Below are positions 1 to 13,300 of a stretch of 64,000 bases of DNA, piece after piece (position 1 is the stretch's first letter; each line of letters opens with the position of its first letter). The DNA is taken from contig CM070904.1 in assembly GCA_036417435.1 (NCBI GenBank), positions 65,439,408 through 65,503,407 of the forward strand. Reading direction: 5' to 3'. The DNA comes from Inia geoffrensis (lineage: Eukaryota > Chordata > Mammalia > Artiodactyla > Iniidae). Under the pieces are notes generated by a model. It was not told where the DNA came from. It worked only from the letters and a program-made list of their open reading frames with translations, and did not search any database. Position numbers and translations under genes: made by a program.

Positions 1-269
1 TAATTCAAGTCTGTTTCCTTTTGTCTTCTATTCAGTGACATATTTGTGAGCACCTCTCATAAAATTGGAAACAATTTTCAGAATCCCCACACGCTGTTCT
101 CTTTGTTATGCCAGGTAAGTTTAACTCACTTAGACGTTTTATCTTCCCTCATCTTCTTTTACTTTTCCTGTTCTTTTCTGTACTTCTCATTTTTCTAGAT
201 ATGTGAAGCCAAAATAAGATGCAACATGTACTGAATAAGGTTTGTGTGAGGGGCAGAGGGAGGGAGAAT

Positions 270-575
270 CGGCTGACCTTTTTAGAATATTTTAGATTTA
301 GAGAAAAGTTGCAAACATAGTACAGAGTTCCTGTATACCCCACACCTAGTTTCTTATATTGTTAGTATCTTACATTAGTTTAGTATGGTAGACTTGTCAC
401 AACCAGTGAACCAATATTGATACAATATAATAAGCTAAAGTACATATTTTATTCTGGTTTCTTTAGTTTTTACCCAGTGTTCCTTTTCTGTCCCAGAATC
501 ACACTCAGAATACCGTATTGCTTTTAGTTTTCATGTCTTCTTAAGCTCCTCTAGGCTGTGAGAGCTTTTCACACT
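270..575 (+). repeat. L1M-type LINE fragment
   Basis: The stretch with GTTGCAAACATAGTACAGAG, CTGTATACCCCACACC, TCTTACATTAGTTTAGTATG and CCAATATTGATACA matches, with substitutions, a segment found in old mammalian L1M elements. It is truncated on both sides. Subfamily and exact limits need RepeatMasker. The rest of 1-2374 is AT-rich intron in which I recognise nothing. Confidence 0.6.
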
Positions 576-2374
576 TTCTCGTTAACTGGTGATTAATTAT
601 AATCACTGTGGTGGGGCAAATTTATGACTGAGTGCCAATAGCTGAGCAAATAAGTCTAAAGATAATTTCAAGATCAAAGAGAGAGTACTTCACCCAAAAG
701 CCTGGTGAGCATACCTTGACAGAGATCTTTACGAATAACCCCAGTCACCATGGACCGTGGAGGATGTCCTTGGTATATTTTCCTAAATGCAAGTAAATCA
801 TGGCTAACTACACAAGGATGCTGGCTACTCGCTAGTGGGTAAAAATCAACCCAACAATAAAAAATTTTATGTCCAGTTCATTGATGACATCATCTGAGAT
901 TGAAGATACCATACTATTTTATCCCAACTCACCATCTACCCCTACATATAATACATGGCCTGTCATTTTTACCATGAAAGGAAATTGAATTTGTCTGGAA
1001 TAATTTGTTCTTCAAAAACTAGTCTAGGTTACTTAGTGATTTGTGTTATTCTATACCACTGCAAATTCAATAACTGTGTTAGTATATTCTTATACATTGA
1101 AGTTAAACACTGAGCTTTCATAAAACTTTGTGTATTTATAAACACAGTATCTCACGGCATATACATGACAAAGAGAACATATTTTAATGGAAGGAGGGAG
1201 GAATGGCTTTCAAATTCTTACATACAGTGTCACCCACCCTGTGATCTCCGTATAATTTACAAAATGGGTTACTGGCTCTTGGATAAAGACTGGGAGCTAT
1301 AAAAGCATCTTAGAATGTATACTGTTTGAGCTAACTTGTGGATCCCACTTTTTAAAATATACCAGCTTTAGTCTAACCTACTCCCTTCCTGATAATAGTC
1401 TAACTTTCTACCCTCTTATAATAGTTTTGTTTTATCTTTTTAAACCAACATTTCCTTGTTACTTACTGGGTGTGTGTATATGAGGAGCAAGGTGGTTTAA
1501 AGGCTCAATTTTCCTTGGTTTCTTGCTTTTACTGCACATAATTTAAGGCTATTTCCCCACCCCTCTTAAAATGCCTCTTTGCTTCAGTTTCTCAGAACTT
1601 GTCCTTAACAAAAAGATAGTATTTGTCCTGTATTATCTGTCTCAGTTTCTACATTCACTAAAAGTTCCAACCTGCCATTTTTTAAAAACAACTTATATTT
1701 TAGACACTTTGAATGACAGTGCTTAAGAACTGAAATCAACTTCTATATTGTCTGGTATATGCCATTCATCTGACACAAGAGAAATCTGAGGCCCTGTACT
1801 TAGGAACGTTTGTCGGCAGAAGAATCAATTCCAGGCCCTAGGTATCCTAAGTCTAAAGTGTAGAATGATTCCACTATACTGCATGGCCTCTTTGTTTCAC
1901 TGAAAGCAAGTTTCCCCAAAGGGAATTAGTTCCTAAAGTGCCAAGAGCACTCTTCTAAAATGGTCTGACTTTTGAGACCAAGTATGGACTCTATAGGCAT
2001 AAAAATAAGGCAGTAGTGTACATTAAAATGTGTAGTACGTGTCCAAAATCAAGGTACAAGAGTCTCCTTCCACATACTGTTTGACTCCTTTTGTCCCTCT
2101 ACCCAGTCTTTCCATCCTCTTTTGAGGTTTTTGCTATCTACATTTTGTAGTTGTGGTAATGGCACCACACACCAAGTACAAGGCCTCACTTCCTCACTGC
2201 AGCCAGCTACCTCTGGACTCCCATTCTGGGGTGGTTTCAGTTCTCCTTAGCAACAGGTGACAAGTCTGGAAGAATAGTCAAGGGAACAGGCTGACACCAC
2301 CACAAGCCCAATCTCATCTCCCATCGTCCCGCACACTGCAAGCATGGAACAGACTTGCTCTTCCGAGGTTACGT

Positions 2375-2745
2375 CATTTGCTCTCATGCTTCCATGCCTT
2401 TGCACGGGCTTCTGTGCTATGCATTCTCATTTCACCTTATACCTTGTCACTTAGCAACTGCCTACGTGTTCTTCAGATTCAGATTAAACCATCACCTCTC
2501 TGTGCTTTCTCCAACTACCCCCTCCCCAGATTAAGAGGTACCCTCTTTTGGCTCCCATAGTCCATTGCATATACCTCAATATGCTTGTTATTTTATATAG
2601 TACTTGTTATTTTATATAGTAAAACTATACCTACCTAGATGTCTCCCCCACTAGATTTTGAGCTCCCTAGCATCAAGAAACATGCCTTATTGGTTCTGGT
2701 ATCCTTAGCAGGCTGCCTAGTAGAGAACTTTTATGTGCCATAAGA
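2375..2745 (+). repeat. L2 LINE fragment (3' part)
   Basis: It carries the L2 3' signature: CATGCCTTTGCACGGGCTTCTG, a TTCAGATTCAG-type segment, then AGATTTTGAGCTCCCTAGCA and a GTATCCTTAGCAGG ending. The copy is diverged and carries an internal 19-bp duplication at 2584-2621. Confidence 0.65.
2584..2621. repeat. 19-bp tandem duplication
   Basis: CTTGTTATTTTATATAGTA occurs twice back to back (2584-2602 and 2603-2621) with no mismatch. It lies inside the L2 fragment and is not part of the L2 consensus, so it is a local duplication. Confidence 0.9.
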
Positions 2746-2764
2746 ATAACACAATATTTGAATA

Positions 2765-2955
2765 CATACCTGGTGCCAGGCACTATGCTAAGGTACTCAT
2801 AGGAATTATGTATTCCTCACAATCACCTGATGCAATATAGTGCTGTTATTATGATCACTTTACAGATTATAAAATTGAGATCTGGAGAAGGTGAGCAATG
2901 TGCCTATGCTCAAATATCAATTAAGTTCAAGAGCTCACATGCAAGTCCATTTTCT
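2765..2955 (-). repeat. MIR SINE
   Basis: The run CTGGTGCCAGGCACTATGCTAA, then TTCCTCACAATCACCTGATG and CACTTTACAGATTATAAAAT, is the reverse orientation of a MIR core. It is diverged, as expected for this ancient family. Confidence 0.65.
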
Positions 2956-3563
2956 TAAGTATTTTGTTGCTTCTCTGAGGGGGTCAATAAATAGTTACTG
3001 AATAAACTAGTGCATGAATGTCAGTGAATGAATGAAAAGAATACTATATTAAAGCAAATAACACCAAGAATTCTAAATGCTTGAGCTGCTTGTCATGGAA
3101 TGTTCCTGGATACACTGCAGTGTTCTAAGGAAGAAGATGGACATTTAGTGGGAAGGTCATCAAAGTAAATTTGTAAGGGACACATCATACATTTGAATAC
3201 TTTTACAGGGAAAATGATAGAATCACTTTTCTTACTGGCTTATAAAGAACTCTGTGGAGAATGCTAGAATGACTCCTGTGAAGAAAAGGGCCTGAAACCA
3301 ATCCAGGAACACTCTTTTCTTCAAAAGAAAATTCCAGCTGATCCAGCCAGTGTGGCTTTGAACAAGGAAGGCAACTGTGAGTTGGCTTACATTGGATTGG
3401 ACATTTCCCAATTGTTTTCCCATAAAGCTACAGTTTGGCCTTGCTTTTAGGGGCTAGTCTGCTAAGCGACCAAGACTGTGAGTACTTAGAGACCTCAGGA
3501 AAAAAATTCTGGCAGACAACAAATTATTTAATCTACTTTCTTTTCCTGTTGCAATCTTTTGCT

Positions 3564-3582
3564 AAAAAAAAAAAAAAAAAAA
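3564..3582. repeat. Poly(A) run
   Basis: About 19 consecutive A residues. I cannot tie it to a recognisable element upstream, so it may be a simple homopolymer. The neighbouring region 2990-3815 holds no repeat or gene I recognise. Confidence 0.8.
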
Positions 3583-3814
3583 CCCAAAACACAAGAGAGA
3601 GAGGTCAAAATGAAAAGAATGTGAGTTTAATTTAATGGGAAAGGCATTTTGTGGATATAAAAATTCCATTTGTGCTATTCCTTAAGAAAAAGGGCATTTC
3701 TGATACTGAGTAAAAATTCAAACTTCATATTTTGGGATATTTGATTCTAGTGGGTTTTAATTACTATTAGTAGGGGCATAAAAACTAGGGTATAGCTTCA
3801 GGACAATCCAGCAA

Positions 3815-4250
3815 TTCAACCCAACAAGTATGTATTAAGCTTTGACTATGCTGGAGGAGACAGAACAGCATATGTGGCAAGGATCTGTATTTCAAGGTAC
3901 ACAGGTACCTTCTTGTTATGGAGAAGAGGAGACACAGCCAGAAAATAATTAGAGAACAAGACAGCATTAAAGAAAAGGCTAAAATATAACCTTATAAGTT
4001 ACTTTTACAAATCATGGGTGTAGGGAAAGACTTTGAGGCAGAAGTAGGAGGAGATACGCCTTGAAGGATTGCTTTTACATGTGAAAGGGAGATTAAAAAA
4101 AAAAAAAAAAGGTGTGCTTATGGTAACAGCATGAACAGAAACAGAGAAGTGCAAAATAGCATTCATTCAAGTGTTCATTCAACAAGTATCTGCCAAACAC
4201 CTGTACATATAAGGCCCTGTGTCAAGAGCTAGTATGCCGACGTGTCTTCT
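3815..4250 (-). repeat. L2 LINE fragments, reverse orientation
   Basis: The stretch contains reverse-L2 landmarks: an ACAAGTATGTATTAAGC start, a GCCTTGAAGGATTG segment, GGTAACAGCATGAACAGAAAC, and a second TTCATTCAACAAGTATCTGCC start near 4170. It looks like two overlapping or rearranged pieces and includes an A16 run near 4095. Confidence 0.5.
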
Positions 4251-4289
4251 TATTTTTCAGAGAGAATGGAGAGATCACGCTAGTCAGAA

Positions 4290-4385
4290 CAAAGGGTAGA
4301 TTTCAGCTATATGACTTTGGTTGAGTCACTTTACCTCTCTGAGCCTTAGTTTCCTGTCATGTGAAATGAGAGGATCAGCCTTCAC
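4290..4385 (+). repeat. MIR SINE fragment
   Basis: ACTTTGGTTGAGTCACTTTACC followed by CTCTGAGCCTTAGTTTCCTG and a GAAATGAGAGGATCAG segment is the MIR core in forward orientation. Confidence 0.7.
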
Positions 4386-5044
4386 GGTTTTCAATGTTGT
4401 TTTTGTTTTTTTCTTTTAGCGGTGAAACTCTTTTTGGTTCTAATGAAATCTTAAGCCTAACTCAAATATGTTAAGGCACCAGAATGGACCTGCTCTAGTT
4501 ACATTAAGAGCTGGGATTGGGGGAAAAGTGAACACAGATATGCCTCTTGTTCAGCATCTCCCTCTCCTTCTCCCTCCCCAGTGCCTGCCCCAAGGCTCCT
4601 CTGCAGAATCCCAGGATTACAAGGGAAAATAGATTTATAACTCATCTTCCTAATCCTTCAATTCCCTCCCAATTGTAAAGTGTTGCAATAGGAAATATAC
4701 GCAATCAGAGAATTCATTGTTTAAATAAAGTTTGGTTAGAAAGGATCCTGGATTTCAGGATGCTAAAGCAGTATAGGGTCTTAAGTGAAAACTGTTTGAA
4801 AGACTTGTTTGAAAGTGTCTGGTAATGCCATTTAGGAGGGACTGGATGAAGAAAACTAGATATTAAGCTATAAAGGCCTTGGCTAGGCTAGCATTACTGG
4901 GGATGGTAAGGGTCAAACCAATACAGCTAAGGGAGAATCTGCAGAACTTGGTAAGATTAAATAAGGATGAAGGAGACAAAGAAAGAGTCAAAAATAGCAT
5001 TGCAGTTTATAAATCCAATATGGTACTACGGACAGATATGGGGA

Positions 5045-5220
5045 CGTGGATCTCAAACTTGGTGCATGCTGGAATTGCCTGGGGAGCTTTTAAAAAATAC
5101 TGACAACTGGTTCTCACCCCTAGAGATTCTGAATTAATTGGTTAGGGGTGCAGTCTGGGCATTGGGGATTCTAAAGCTCCCCAGGTAATTCTACTACTCA
5201 GCCAAGGTTGAGAACCACTG
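5045..5220. mobile_element. MER5A-type hAT DNA transposon remnant (nonautonomous)
   Basis: The ends are near inverted repeats: GTGGATCTCAAACTTGG at left and CCAAGGTTGAGAACCACTG at right. Inside are two opposed GGGGAGCTTTT / AAAGCTCCCC blocks. The length of about 176 bp fits MER5A. It has no coding capacity. A partial relative lies at 46792-46910. Confidence 0.8.
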
Positions 5221-5824
5221 AATTAGAAGGACAGGGAGTTATGGAAGGCCTGGAGAATATGCTTTAATGAACTATCTACTGCTATTTTTATGGTCCAGCT
5301 AATTATTTTTTATTAAAGTTGACTTTTTTCCATTGTCTTTGTCTAATGTTAAATACTAGCCATATAACTACAGAGTTATATGTAATAGCACTTTTTTTCC
5401 CTATATTATCCCGTCAACACATCTCTATGGTATTTCCAAGAACACCAGTCTGTGTTTCTCCAATGTTAAAAATCAATGAAAAATATTTCCACTAACAAGA
5501 AATGTGAGTGGGTCTGTTAGTATGTGTGTAAATGCTATCACTTCAAGAGTTTTCCTTTGCAACAGATGGTTGTTACAAGATCATAGTGATGGCTATCCAA
5601 AAATTGTCTTTCCTTAACATACATGTACACACACATGCACACACACACCCACACACACAAACAGAATGCAGAGACCTATAAACAGCATATTATTCAGGCA
5701 TTCTTATCTTGAAATACTGTTTAGTCTCTATAAGGGTATTACTAAAAGTCAAAACAGTTCAGCATTTACTTTGCCTAAACATAGTAAGGCAAGATAAATG
5801 AAATTTTATGTCATAGCAATCCCT

Positions 5825-6025
5825 AATATTTGCAGAGCCTTTTCGAGTTTTTTAAAAAAACCTTCTACAAACATTATCAAGATGGATCCTAACAATAGTT
5901 CTATTATTAAATCATGAGAGATACTATAGTTTTCTTTTTCTAGATGAGGAAATGGAGGCCCAGAAGTTACTAACATGCCCGAGTCCCAGTGGCAGAATTT
6001 AACCCATTAAATCTCATGTCTTTCC
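5825..6025 (-). repeat. MIR SINE, diverged
   Basis: It has TAGATGAGGAAATGGAGGCCC, AAGTTACTAACATGCCCGAG and a GGCAGAATTTAACCC segment in the order expected of a reversed MIR. An imperfect AC repeat precedes it at 5625-5662. Confidence 0.6.
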
Positions 6026-6234
6026 TTTCCTAGATCGGTCCTCTACAGCTTTTCTCAAGCAAACAGTCCAGTTACCAGGTGCACACCGCTGATATAGGCA
6101 CTAAGAAGGAGAGACGGATGGTTCATCTACTCAAAAGTGGTGAGGATTTTATCTATGTCCCACAGGACTTTATCAGTACAATCTAATAAAAACATTATTT
6201 TCTACTTGTTATAGTTACAAATATGCTTATTTGC

Positions 6235-6325
6235 ATTATTGTTCTTTAAGCTTCTTGAGGGTTGGGTCCACGTAAGAGTCGAAGAGTCATATTTCCTATC
6301 CCCAAAGCACCTGACACATTTTCAT
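6235..6325 (+). repeat. L2 3' end fragment
   Basis: TTCTTTAAGCTTCTTGAGGG, then TATCCCCAAAGCACCTGACAC resembles the terminal segment of L2. From 6330 to 7845 I recognise no gene or repeat. Confidence 0.5.
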
Positions 6326-7855
6326 GTTCTTAACCAGGTATGGGAATTGACTCTCTCATTGCTATATTCTGTTTTAACAGATTTGTTAGTCTTTTAGTTC
6401 AGAATCAGTAATATCATTTTCCAAGTTAATTTATACTCTTTGTTCCACCCTCTTCTGATGCATGCAGAACTTGTCTACTAGTTTCTATATGGCAAACAAC
6501 TCTTCAAATAAGGAAAAACTATTACCATATCTTCCCTGAAGTATTTCTTCCTACTGCCAAGCCAAGTTTTCCCAGTTTCATTAAAAATTTAAAACAGCAG
6601 AAGTTTTTCAAGATCATTTACTTTCTTTGACAACATCCTCTGGATAAAATCCAGGTTTGGCATATAGGCATTCCAGGACTTAAACCATGATTTCGAAAGA
6701 GACATGATCCATGTAGATAGAGTTCAGAGCAACTACTACCTTCCTCGGTAGGGACCTATGATTTCAGATGAAAGTGGTGTTAGCTTTCACAGCCATCAAG
6801 ACTGATCAATAGGAAGGCTGAGCCTGCATTTCTTCTAGGTCAATACTAATGATCCAACAGTATCATTATCTGAAGTAGGTGAAAGAGTAATTTGTATATC
6901 TGAGCCCTTCAAATAGTTTTTCCTAAGACATGAAATACAGTGCTACTGAACAGATAACTGGGAAGCCAAACCAGGGTATGCTCCCTGACAGTCTGGGTAT
7001 TCACTGAAACTATTGAAGGAGAACATCACTCTGCCGCAGTGGGTTTGCAGAACTGCGTTAAAGACACAGTATAAACTACCAAGTGAAGAGCATGATGAAA
7101 ACATATAAAGACAACAATATTTCTTCTTTAAGCAGTTTTATAGAAAAAAATCACATGTAAAATATTTATCAAGGACACAAAGTTATTTTGAGAGAGTCAT
7201 CGAGTTTGGACTTCTTCAATTTGGCAGTAAGCCTCATAACAACTTCTCAGTTGGTATGTCCAACGAGATTATTAAAACAGTGCAAAAGCAATGACTGAGA
7301 AATAGTGTCACAACATTTTTAAGTGGTAGAGATTCTAACAATTTATCTTTGAAGTTCAGAATAGATTTCAAGTCTAATTCCCTCAATTACCAAGAAAAAA
7401 AAGGGGGGGTATCCATGTCCCCCTCCTAACTTATCCTGACATAAATAGAAGAAGGATGAATTTCAAATTACCTCTACTCATGGCAGTTTTATCCTAGACA
7501 AAGTTCCTGCCACAAAACAGAGGGTGAAGGACTTCTAGAAGAGCTATAATTGCCATAATGTTGATTAAATGTACACTTAACACAGGGAAAAGCTTTCCTG
7601 TGGCATGGCAGAGCAGTCTTTGTAGAGCTATTAAAAAACCCTTCAAGTACAATCTTCTAAAAGTGGTACTTTGATGAGCAATACAACACACCTGAAGTTT
7701 TGCTGGCACGTAAAGCGGAGGTTGGAACTGAAAAGCAGTGAGAAATGTGGGTGATACTGCCTTATATACACTACGACTTAACACATATATTTCTAGTTTT
7801 GAACTATACAAGAAAATCAGGCTTATTTTATAGTTACAGCTCTTTTAAAGCCAAA

Positions 7856-8071
7856 TTTTTTTTTTTTTTTTTTTTTTTGCGGTACACGGGCCTCTCACTG
7901 CTGTGGCCTCTCCCGTTGCGGAGCACAGGCTCCGGCCACGCAGGCTCAGCGGCCACGGCTCACGGGCCCAGCCACTCCGCGGCATGTGGGATCTTCCCAG
8001 ACCGGGGCACAAACCCATGTCCCCTGTGTCGGCAGGCTGACTGTCAACCACTGCACCACCAGGGAAGCCCC
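7856..8071 (-). mobile_element. CHR-2-type SINE (cetacean tRNA-derived)
   Basis: The element is inverted: a T23 tail opens it and the tRNA-related head closes it (GGGAAGCCCC near 8071). Read on the minus strand it shows A-box-like and B-box-like pol III promoter words, the B box decayed. An imperfect target duplication AAAGCCAAAT/AAAGCTAAAT lies at 7847-7856 and 8072-8081. The 133-codon ORF at 7745-8146 is mostly this SINE and is not a gene. Confidence 0.9.
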
Positions 8072-8161
8072 AAAGCTAAATATTATCCATTTCATTTGAT
8101 CCGTTCTCATCTTCATTTACTAGGCTTGGCTCCAAGTGACTTGTAGCTATTTTGCCAAATC

Positions 8162-8206
<45 letters not shown>

Positions 8207-8237
8207 CATACATATATATATATATTTTTTTTTTTTT
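8162..8237. repeat. (TA/TG)n microsatellite with T tail
   Basis: TA and TG dinucleotides run from 8162 to about 8225, followed by T13. Length is probably polymorphic. Confidence 0.9.
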
Positions 8238-8456
8238 AAGGGATAAGTGTTGCCAACACTAAAGATAATCAGAGGAAGGAAGAAGGTGGCATGGGACATA
8301 AAGTACTTCCTAAGCAGGAAGGACAAATGTGTTTTGAGAGGCAGAATACGGATTTATATTTGTTGAATAAGGTTTGGAAATTTTATTATAATTTATAATC
8401 ATCAGTCATTACTTAACAGTTACAAATTTCATATCATGATGTGTGTGACATTGTGT

Positions 8457-8458
<2 letters not shown>

Positions 8459-8496
<38 letters not shown>
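8459..8496. repeat. (CA)19 microsatellite
   Basis: A pure CA run of 38 bp, likely polymorphic. The sequence from 8500 to 9780 holds no repeat or gene I recognise. Confidence 0.95.
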
Positions 8497-8498
<2 letters not shown>

Positions 8499-9784
8499 GC
8501 TAGATGCTCCCAGAGAGCTCTTTTGGTTAAGAATAATGATATTACCAAAAAGATAGACAAGATTTACGTCATGATTCTGTGAAGCATTTGGAAAGTTTAG
8601 AAGAGAAGAGAAAGAGAATTGTATATTCAGAACGATGAAACTATGTCAGAGGTTCCCTAACCCCTCTTCCCTGCCCTCGAAGCCCACCCTAGATTCTCTA
8701 GATATAATATTGAAGGGGCAGTATCTAGACATTTTAAACCAGTGTCAGGCTTAGCTAGCCAGACAAACAAAAACCGTCTTCTGTTAGACCAGTTGTGTAG
8801 GAATGGTAGCTGCAAGCCAAACCACTGGTCTTTAAGCGCTGGTTTAGAGAGCAGAACACACTGTCAATTGACACTTGGCTTTCACAACAATTTGTACACA
8901 GTCAGGTCACCTGACCCCACCCCCAGCCTCATACACAGCTTAGTAAACTGTATTGCTCCCAAAAGAATAATTTATCTTTTCCATTTCAGAGTGCTAGACT
9001 TCACTCCAAAATGAGGTAACTGAGAGTGGTCAACTGACTTCACATCAAAGCACTACTCTTTGAGAAAGAGAGTCAAGAATAGAGAATCTAGTCACAAAAG
9101 CAATTAGCTTACACTTTTTTCCACTTACCATTTGATTAAGTACCTGTCTACCTAGGGAACAAGATGTTTTGCACTGAGACTAACAATGCAAACTTAAAAT
9201 TTAGCAGTATATTAAGTCTTTATTCTATTACATGATAACTAGTTTTTCATGATCTGTGTTTAGCAGTAGTCCTGTTTTCAAAGTAGAAATAAAAAGTGAA
9301 TAGTAACATGTAGAGTTAAATCAAGGCTAGGGAGTCCTCGCAAATCTTCCGTCAGGAAGACCAACATGGCTAACCAAAAGACCACAAAGAGACGTGATCC
9401 CAGATGGGTAAGTTAGGAGTTAGTGCACAAATGGTTTAGAAAGTCAGGTATTAACCCACTTAGTGAAAACTGCATAATGTACCTATTATATGTTATGAAA
9501 TAAATGTTCAAGAAATCCCTAAGGATTTCTCTCATATATCAGTCTTCATTAATGAAATGTGTCAGAAAATACTTGAGCATACACCTCCACTTTAGAGAGA
9601 GGATATTTATACATTTAATAGCATTCACTCTCACTGAAGTGAAGCATTCTAAAAGCCCATGTCTTTATGCCCACACCTGCTTATAAAAGACACTTCATGT
9701 GAAAGAGCCAGGAGGTCAATCACCAATGAAGTGTCCAATGATACCACTGTGTGCATAACATGTGGGAACTCGGTAATAAAAGAC

Positions 9785-10300
9785 ATGCTCCTAGGTCTGG
9801 CATTCAGGTTGTAAAATAACAAACAAAAATATAACTGAGAACTAAATTGAATGTTATAGATAAAGTGGTAAAAAAAATATTAGAATTGAAAGAGGTCAGA
9901 GCTTAGTAACAGTTATACATAAGAAGACCCTTGATACTGGCTATAGAGAATGATGATTTGGAATGCATGAACAAAGGTAAAAATGGAGAAATGTGTGCAT
10001 AATATGTCTAGGAGAAGGTTATTTTTTAAAACCCTGGTTAGTAAAATAAAATTTAAAAAATAATAAATAAATAAAATAAAATAAAAACCCTGCTTAGAAT
10101 GGAAGGTGAGACAATGTTATTATTGTAGCCTTAGAAGTAAGGGGGAATTCAGACTTAGTGCAGTGAAAGTTGGGAGCTTCAGAAGGTTTCTGACAAAGAG
10201 GTAGACATAGTGAAGGTAGCATTCACCTGACTGTTCAGCCAGGATAAGATAAAGTGGGTTGAGAGGAAGGAGAACCTACAGCCAGAGCTGACAGCTCTAG
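9785..10300 (-). repeat. Possible old L2 fragment, reverse orientation
   Basis: Words such as AAATAACAAACAAAAATATAAC, GAATGCATGAACAAAGG and AGAACCTACAGCCAG, with an (ATAAA)n insert at 10049-10086, suggest a degraded reverse L2. The similarity is weak and I would accept another old repeat class. Confidence 0.3.
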
Positions 10301-13300
10301 AATCTTCTTATATTCGACCAAGCAGGATAGCAAATATTAGGAAATTGCTGTTCATGTTTTCAGAAAAGGGCAAATAAGTCTAAAAATTATTGGTGAAGAG
10401 AGAAGAAGAGAAAGCAAGCAGCCTATCAAATGAGTGATAACAACAGTGAGATTATAAGATGCTAGAAAGAAATCTTAGCCTTTCAAACGTAACATGGCAG
10501 AGACAAAGCTCTAGTTTCGTTCATCAAACTCAACTTGATGTTCATCCCTTCATATCTGGTTTTATGAGTCCCACATATGTGTCTTGGTCTCATATACAGT
10601 TTAAATTTCCATACCATATAAATTCTCAATATTATGGATTTTCATTCTATCTATGCCTGATTTTATGCTTGATTCACTCTCAATCAGAAAAAAATTTTTA
10701 CTAAAAAAGGGAAATATATATGGCTAACTAATATAGAAAGGGATCAAACAATACCATAAAGTGGAAATGATCAATCTTTTTTTAAAAACAACAGAGAATT
10801 TCACTCAACTGTTGTTCAAGTACTGAGTCACTCTGAATTACACAGAGCCTTGACCAATATTTATTGCTATATGTTTTAGAAGCAATTTCCATTTTGATGG
10901 ATTGCTTCAAAAGTCGTATTCTAAAGCAGTTAGGGAACATAAAAATATAAGATCAAGATTATGTCCATCAGATGAAAAACACAGCATTTATGCAGCATTA
11001 TATAATCCATTCGCTGGTTTATGAGCCCAAAGGCCCCACGGGAGTGTCTCAAACCCACATAATATGCTACAGGGTTATATTTTGCATTTGAGAATCCCAA
11101 TGAGAAGGAAATACTTCCTAAAACCACAAGTGTGACTAGAATACTTGTATTTGGCTCTATAAAATAAGTCAAAAATCACAAATAATTTCAATCTGGCAGC
11201 TTAAGGTGTCCTCAGTTTGGATGGCCCAGACATTAAAATACATGCACTTTTTCTCCAGTATGTTACTACCCCTCAGTTGTTAAGATACATAGCACATAAA
11301 TCAGATGGCCAAATTGGGCCTATGAAAGAACAGCTACCAATGATTCAATGTCAAGGAAGCCTACTGCAGTGCTCCCCAAGGATGAGGCCAGTATTTCTTA
11401 AACACTCCAGCTAACTGCCTTCAATAAAGAAAGAACACATGATACTTAATTTCAAAGATGACATCACATCGGGGATAGCTGGTGTGGCTGACTCAGGAAT
11501 GGACATAATTGGAATTCAAAACAAAAGGTTATATCATGGACATAAATTTGAAAATAAAGGACTGAGATAAGATTATACATTTTCAAAAGGAAAAAATACA
11601 ATGGAACAGCAATCTCTAGCAACAGAAACAAATGGATAACACAGCTGTAGAGCCTGAGAAGAACCAAAAACGAATCCTGATTTGGAATGGAACCATTATT
11701 AAAAAGCATATCTAATCTGGATAAATATATATAATATATAAAATATAATAAAGCAGTTATGTAATTCTTTGGTGTTTGGTATGATTATTAGTAATACCAG
11801 TTCTTTCTAGGGAAAAAATACAGAAAAAAGTGAAGTAAAAGTTGAAGTCTGGTTCAAGAGTTTTGAATATATAAAAGATCATTTTGTATGTATTTAGTTG
11901 CTTTACATTCTAAAGAAGGAAGAACAAAAAGAATATTGTTTGTGTTACAAAGATAGATTTATACCAAAAAATGTAATTTTATAAAAGTTATTGAAATAGG
12001 TGACAAAAGTTAAAATTCGTTTGAGTTCTTAATAGGCCTTACCCTAACCTATGATTTTTAAAACTGTGGACTTAGTCCAGACTAAGACTGAAGATTTCAT
12101 TAGACAATATTAGGAATTGACTAACAACTCCTGACATTTTCCAACATGCTTCTGGGTGAATTATCAACCCAAACTGGCTTTCAGTCTTTTGCTTAGAGTC
12201 AGGACCACGGAATTCACAAATAAACTTTTTCTCCAAGAAGTGCACCACTGACCATTGACCTCAGACCACAGAATTAGGAATACTATGCACTTTGTTTTTA
12301 ATATAACACTAAATTTAGCTTTCAAACTGATGGGGTTTCTAGAGGTCACAAACTGACAGTCCATGTACAAAATGCACACTCTACAGTGTCTGTAAAATCT
12401 AATAATTTTAAAAAATTGATGAAATCTACCTAAAATAGAATATCTGGTATATCAAGGAAAAACAAAGAGGAGAAAGGAAACAAAAATCTGGCAACGCTGT
12501 ATCTGTATTTTCCCAAGTCAGCAATCTGCCAGTGCTCAGTGGTGACAAAGAAGGAACAAGCTTGCTATCCCATCCTCCTTCATTCATTTCTAACCAATCT
12601 GGTCCTAGGAAGCATCTGAGTTTGCTGTCCCTGGTTTATAAGTGTGGACACTGTTTTACTTTGCTACATGATGTGACCTATTTTAAACGGTGACTTTAGT
12701 ATGCCTAGAATATAGTACAGCACATTAGTTAATCCAGGAGTAATTTAACACCAGTAAGTCAGGGAGTGGCAGCCTTTAATGAGTGGTTATGCAGTTGTTC
12801 AATCTAGCCAGATTTCATTTGGTTACCAAAATACTTCATTTTACCTACACTAAATTAGGTTAGTGACAATCAACTCTTCTTTTCAAGAACTGAGGAGAAA
12901 ATTAACCCCTTTTGGGAACAATTAAAAACAAACAAAAACAGAGTGGGACGTTGCAGAATAAGGAAAGAAGGAAATATGTACTACAACCAGGGCCAGAGGA
13001 ATTTCCAATTACATAAAGAACACAGTGTTCTGTACAAGGAAAAGACAAATCAAAGGCTTTTACATTTGTTTCCAGGGATTCTCTCCACAAAGTGAGTGAA
13101 GACCCAGAAGTGAGCTCTTGTTCAAAAACTTTAAACATTCACTCAAATTCATCCTAAGCATTTGTTTTGTTATACCTAGGGAAGACTATTCTGACATTAC
13201 TGTCTTAACAAACAAGGCTATGTTTCACAAAACTAAAATGTTCTGTTTTGAATTATAACAGAAAATTATGAAAAATAAAATTTTGAATTAAAAAGATATA

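Noticed and set aside
7745..8146. 133-codon ORF and its antisense partner
   Set aside because: Both are largely translations of an inverted CHR-2 SINE; the same peptide pieces recur at 23.2, 45.1, 46.0 and 63.3 kb.
9352..9420. Short ATGGCTAACC... frame ending near a GTAAG word
   Set aside because: It looks like a small exon, but the frame is short, no acceptor is evident and there is no known protein match.
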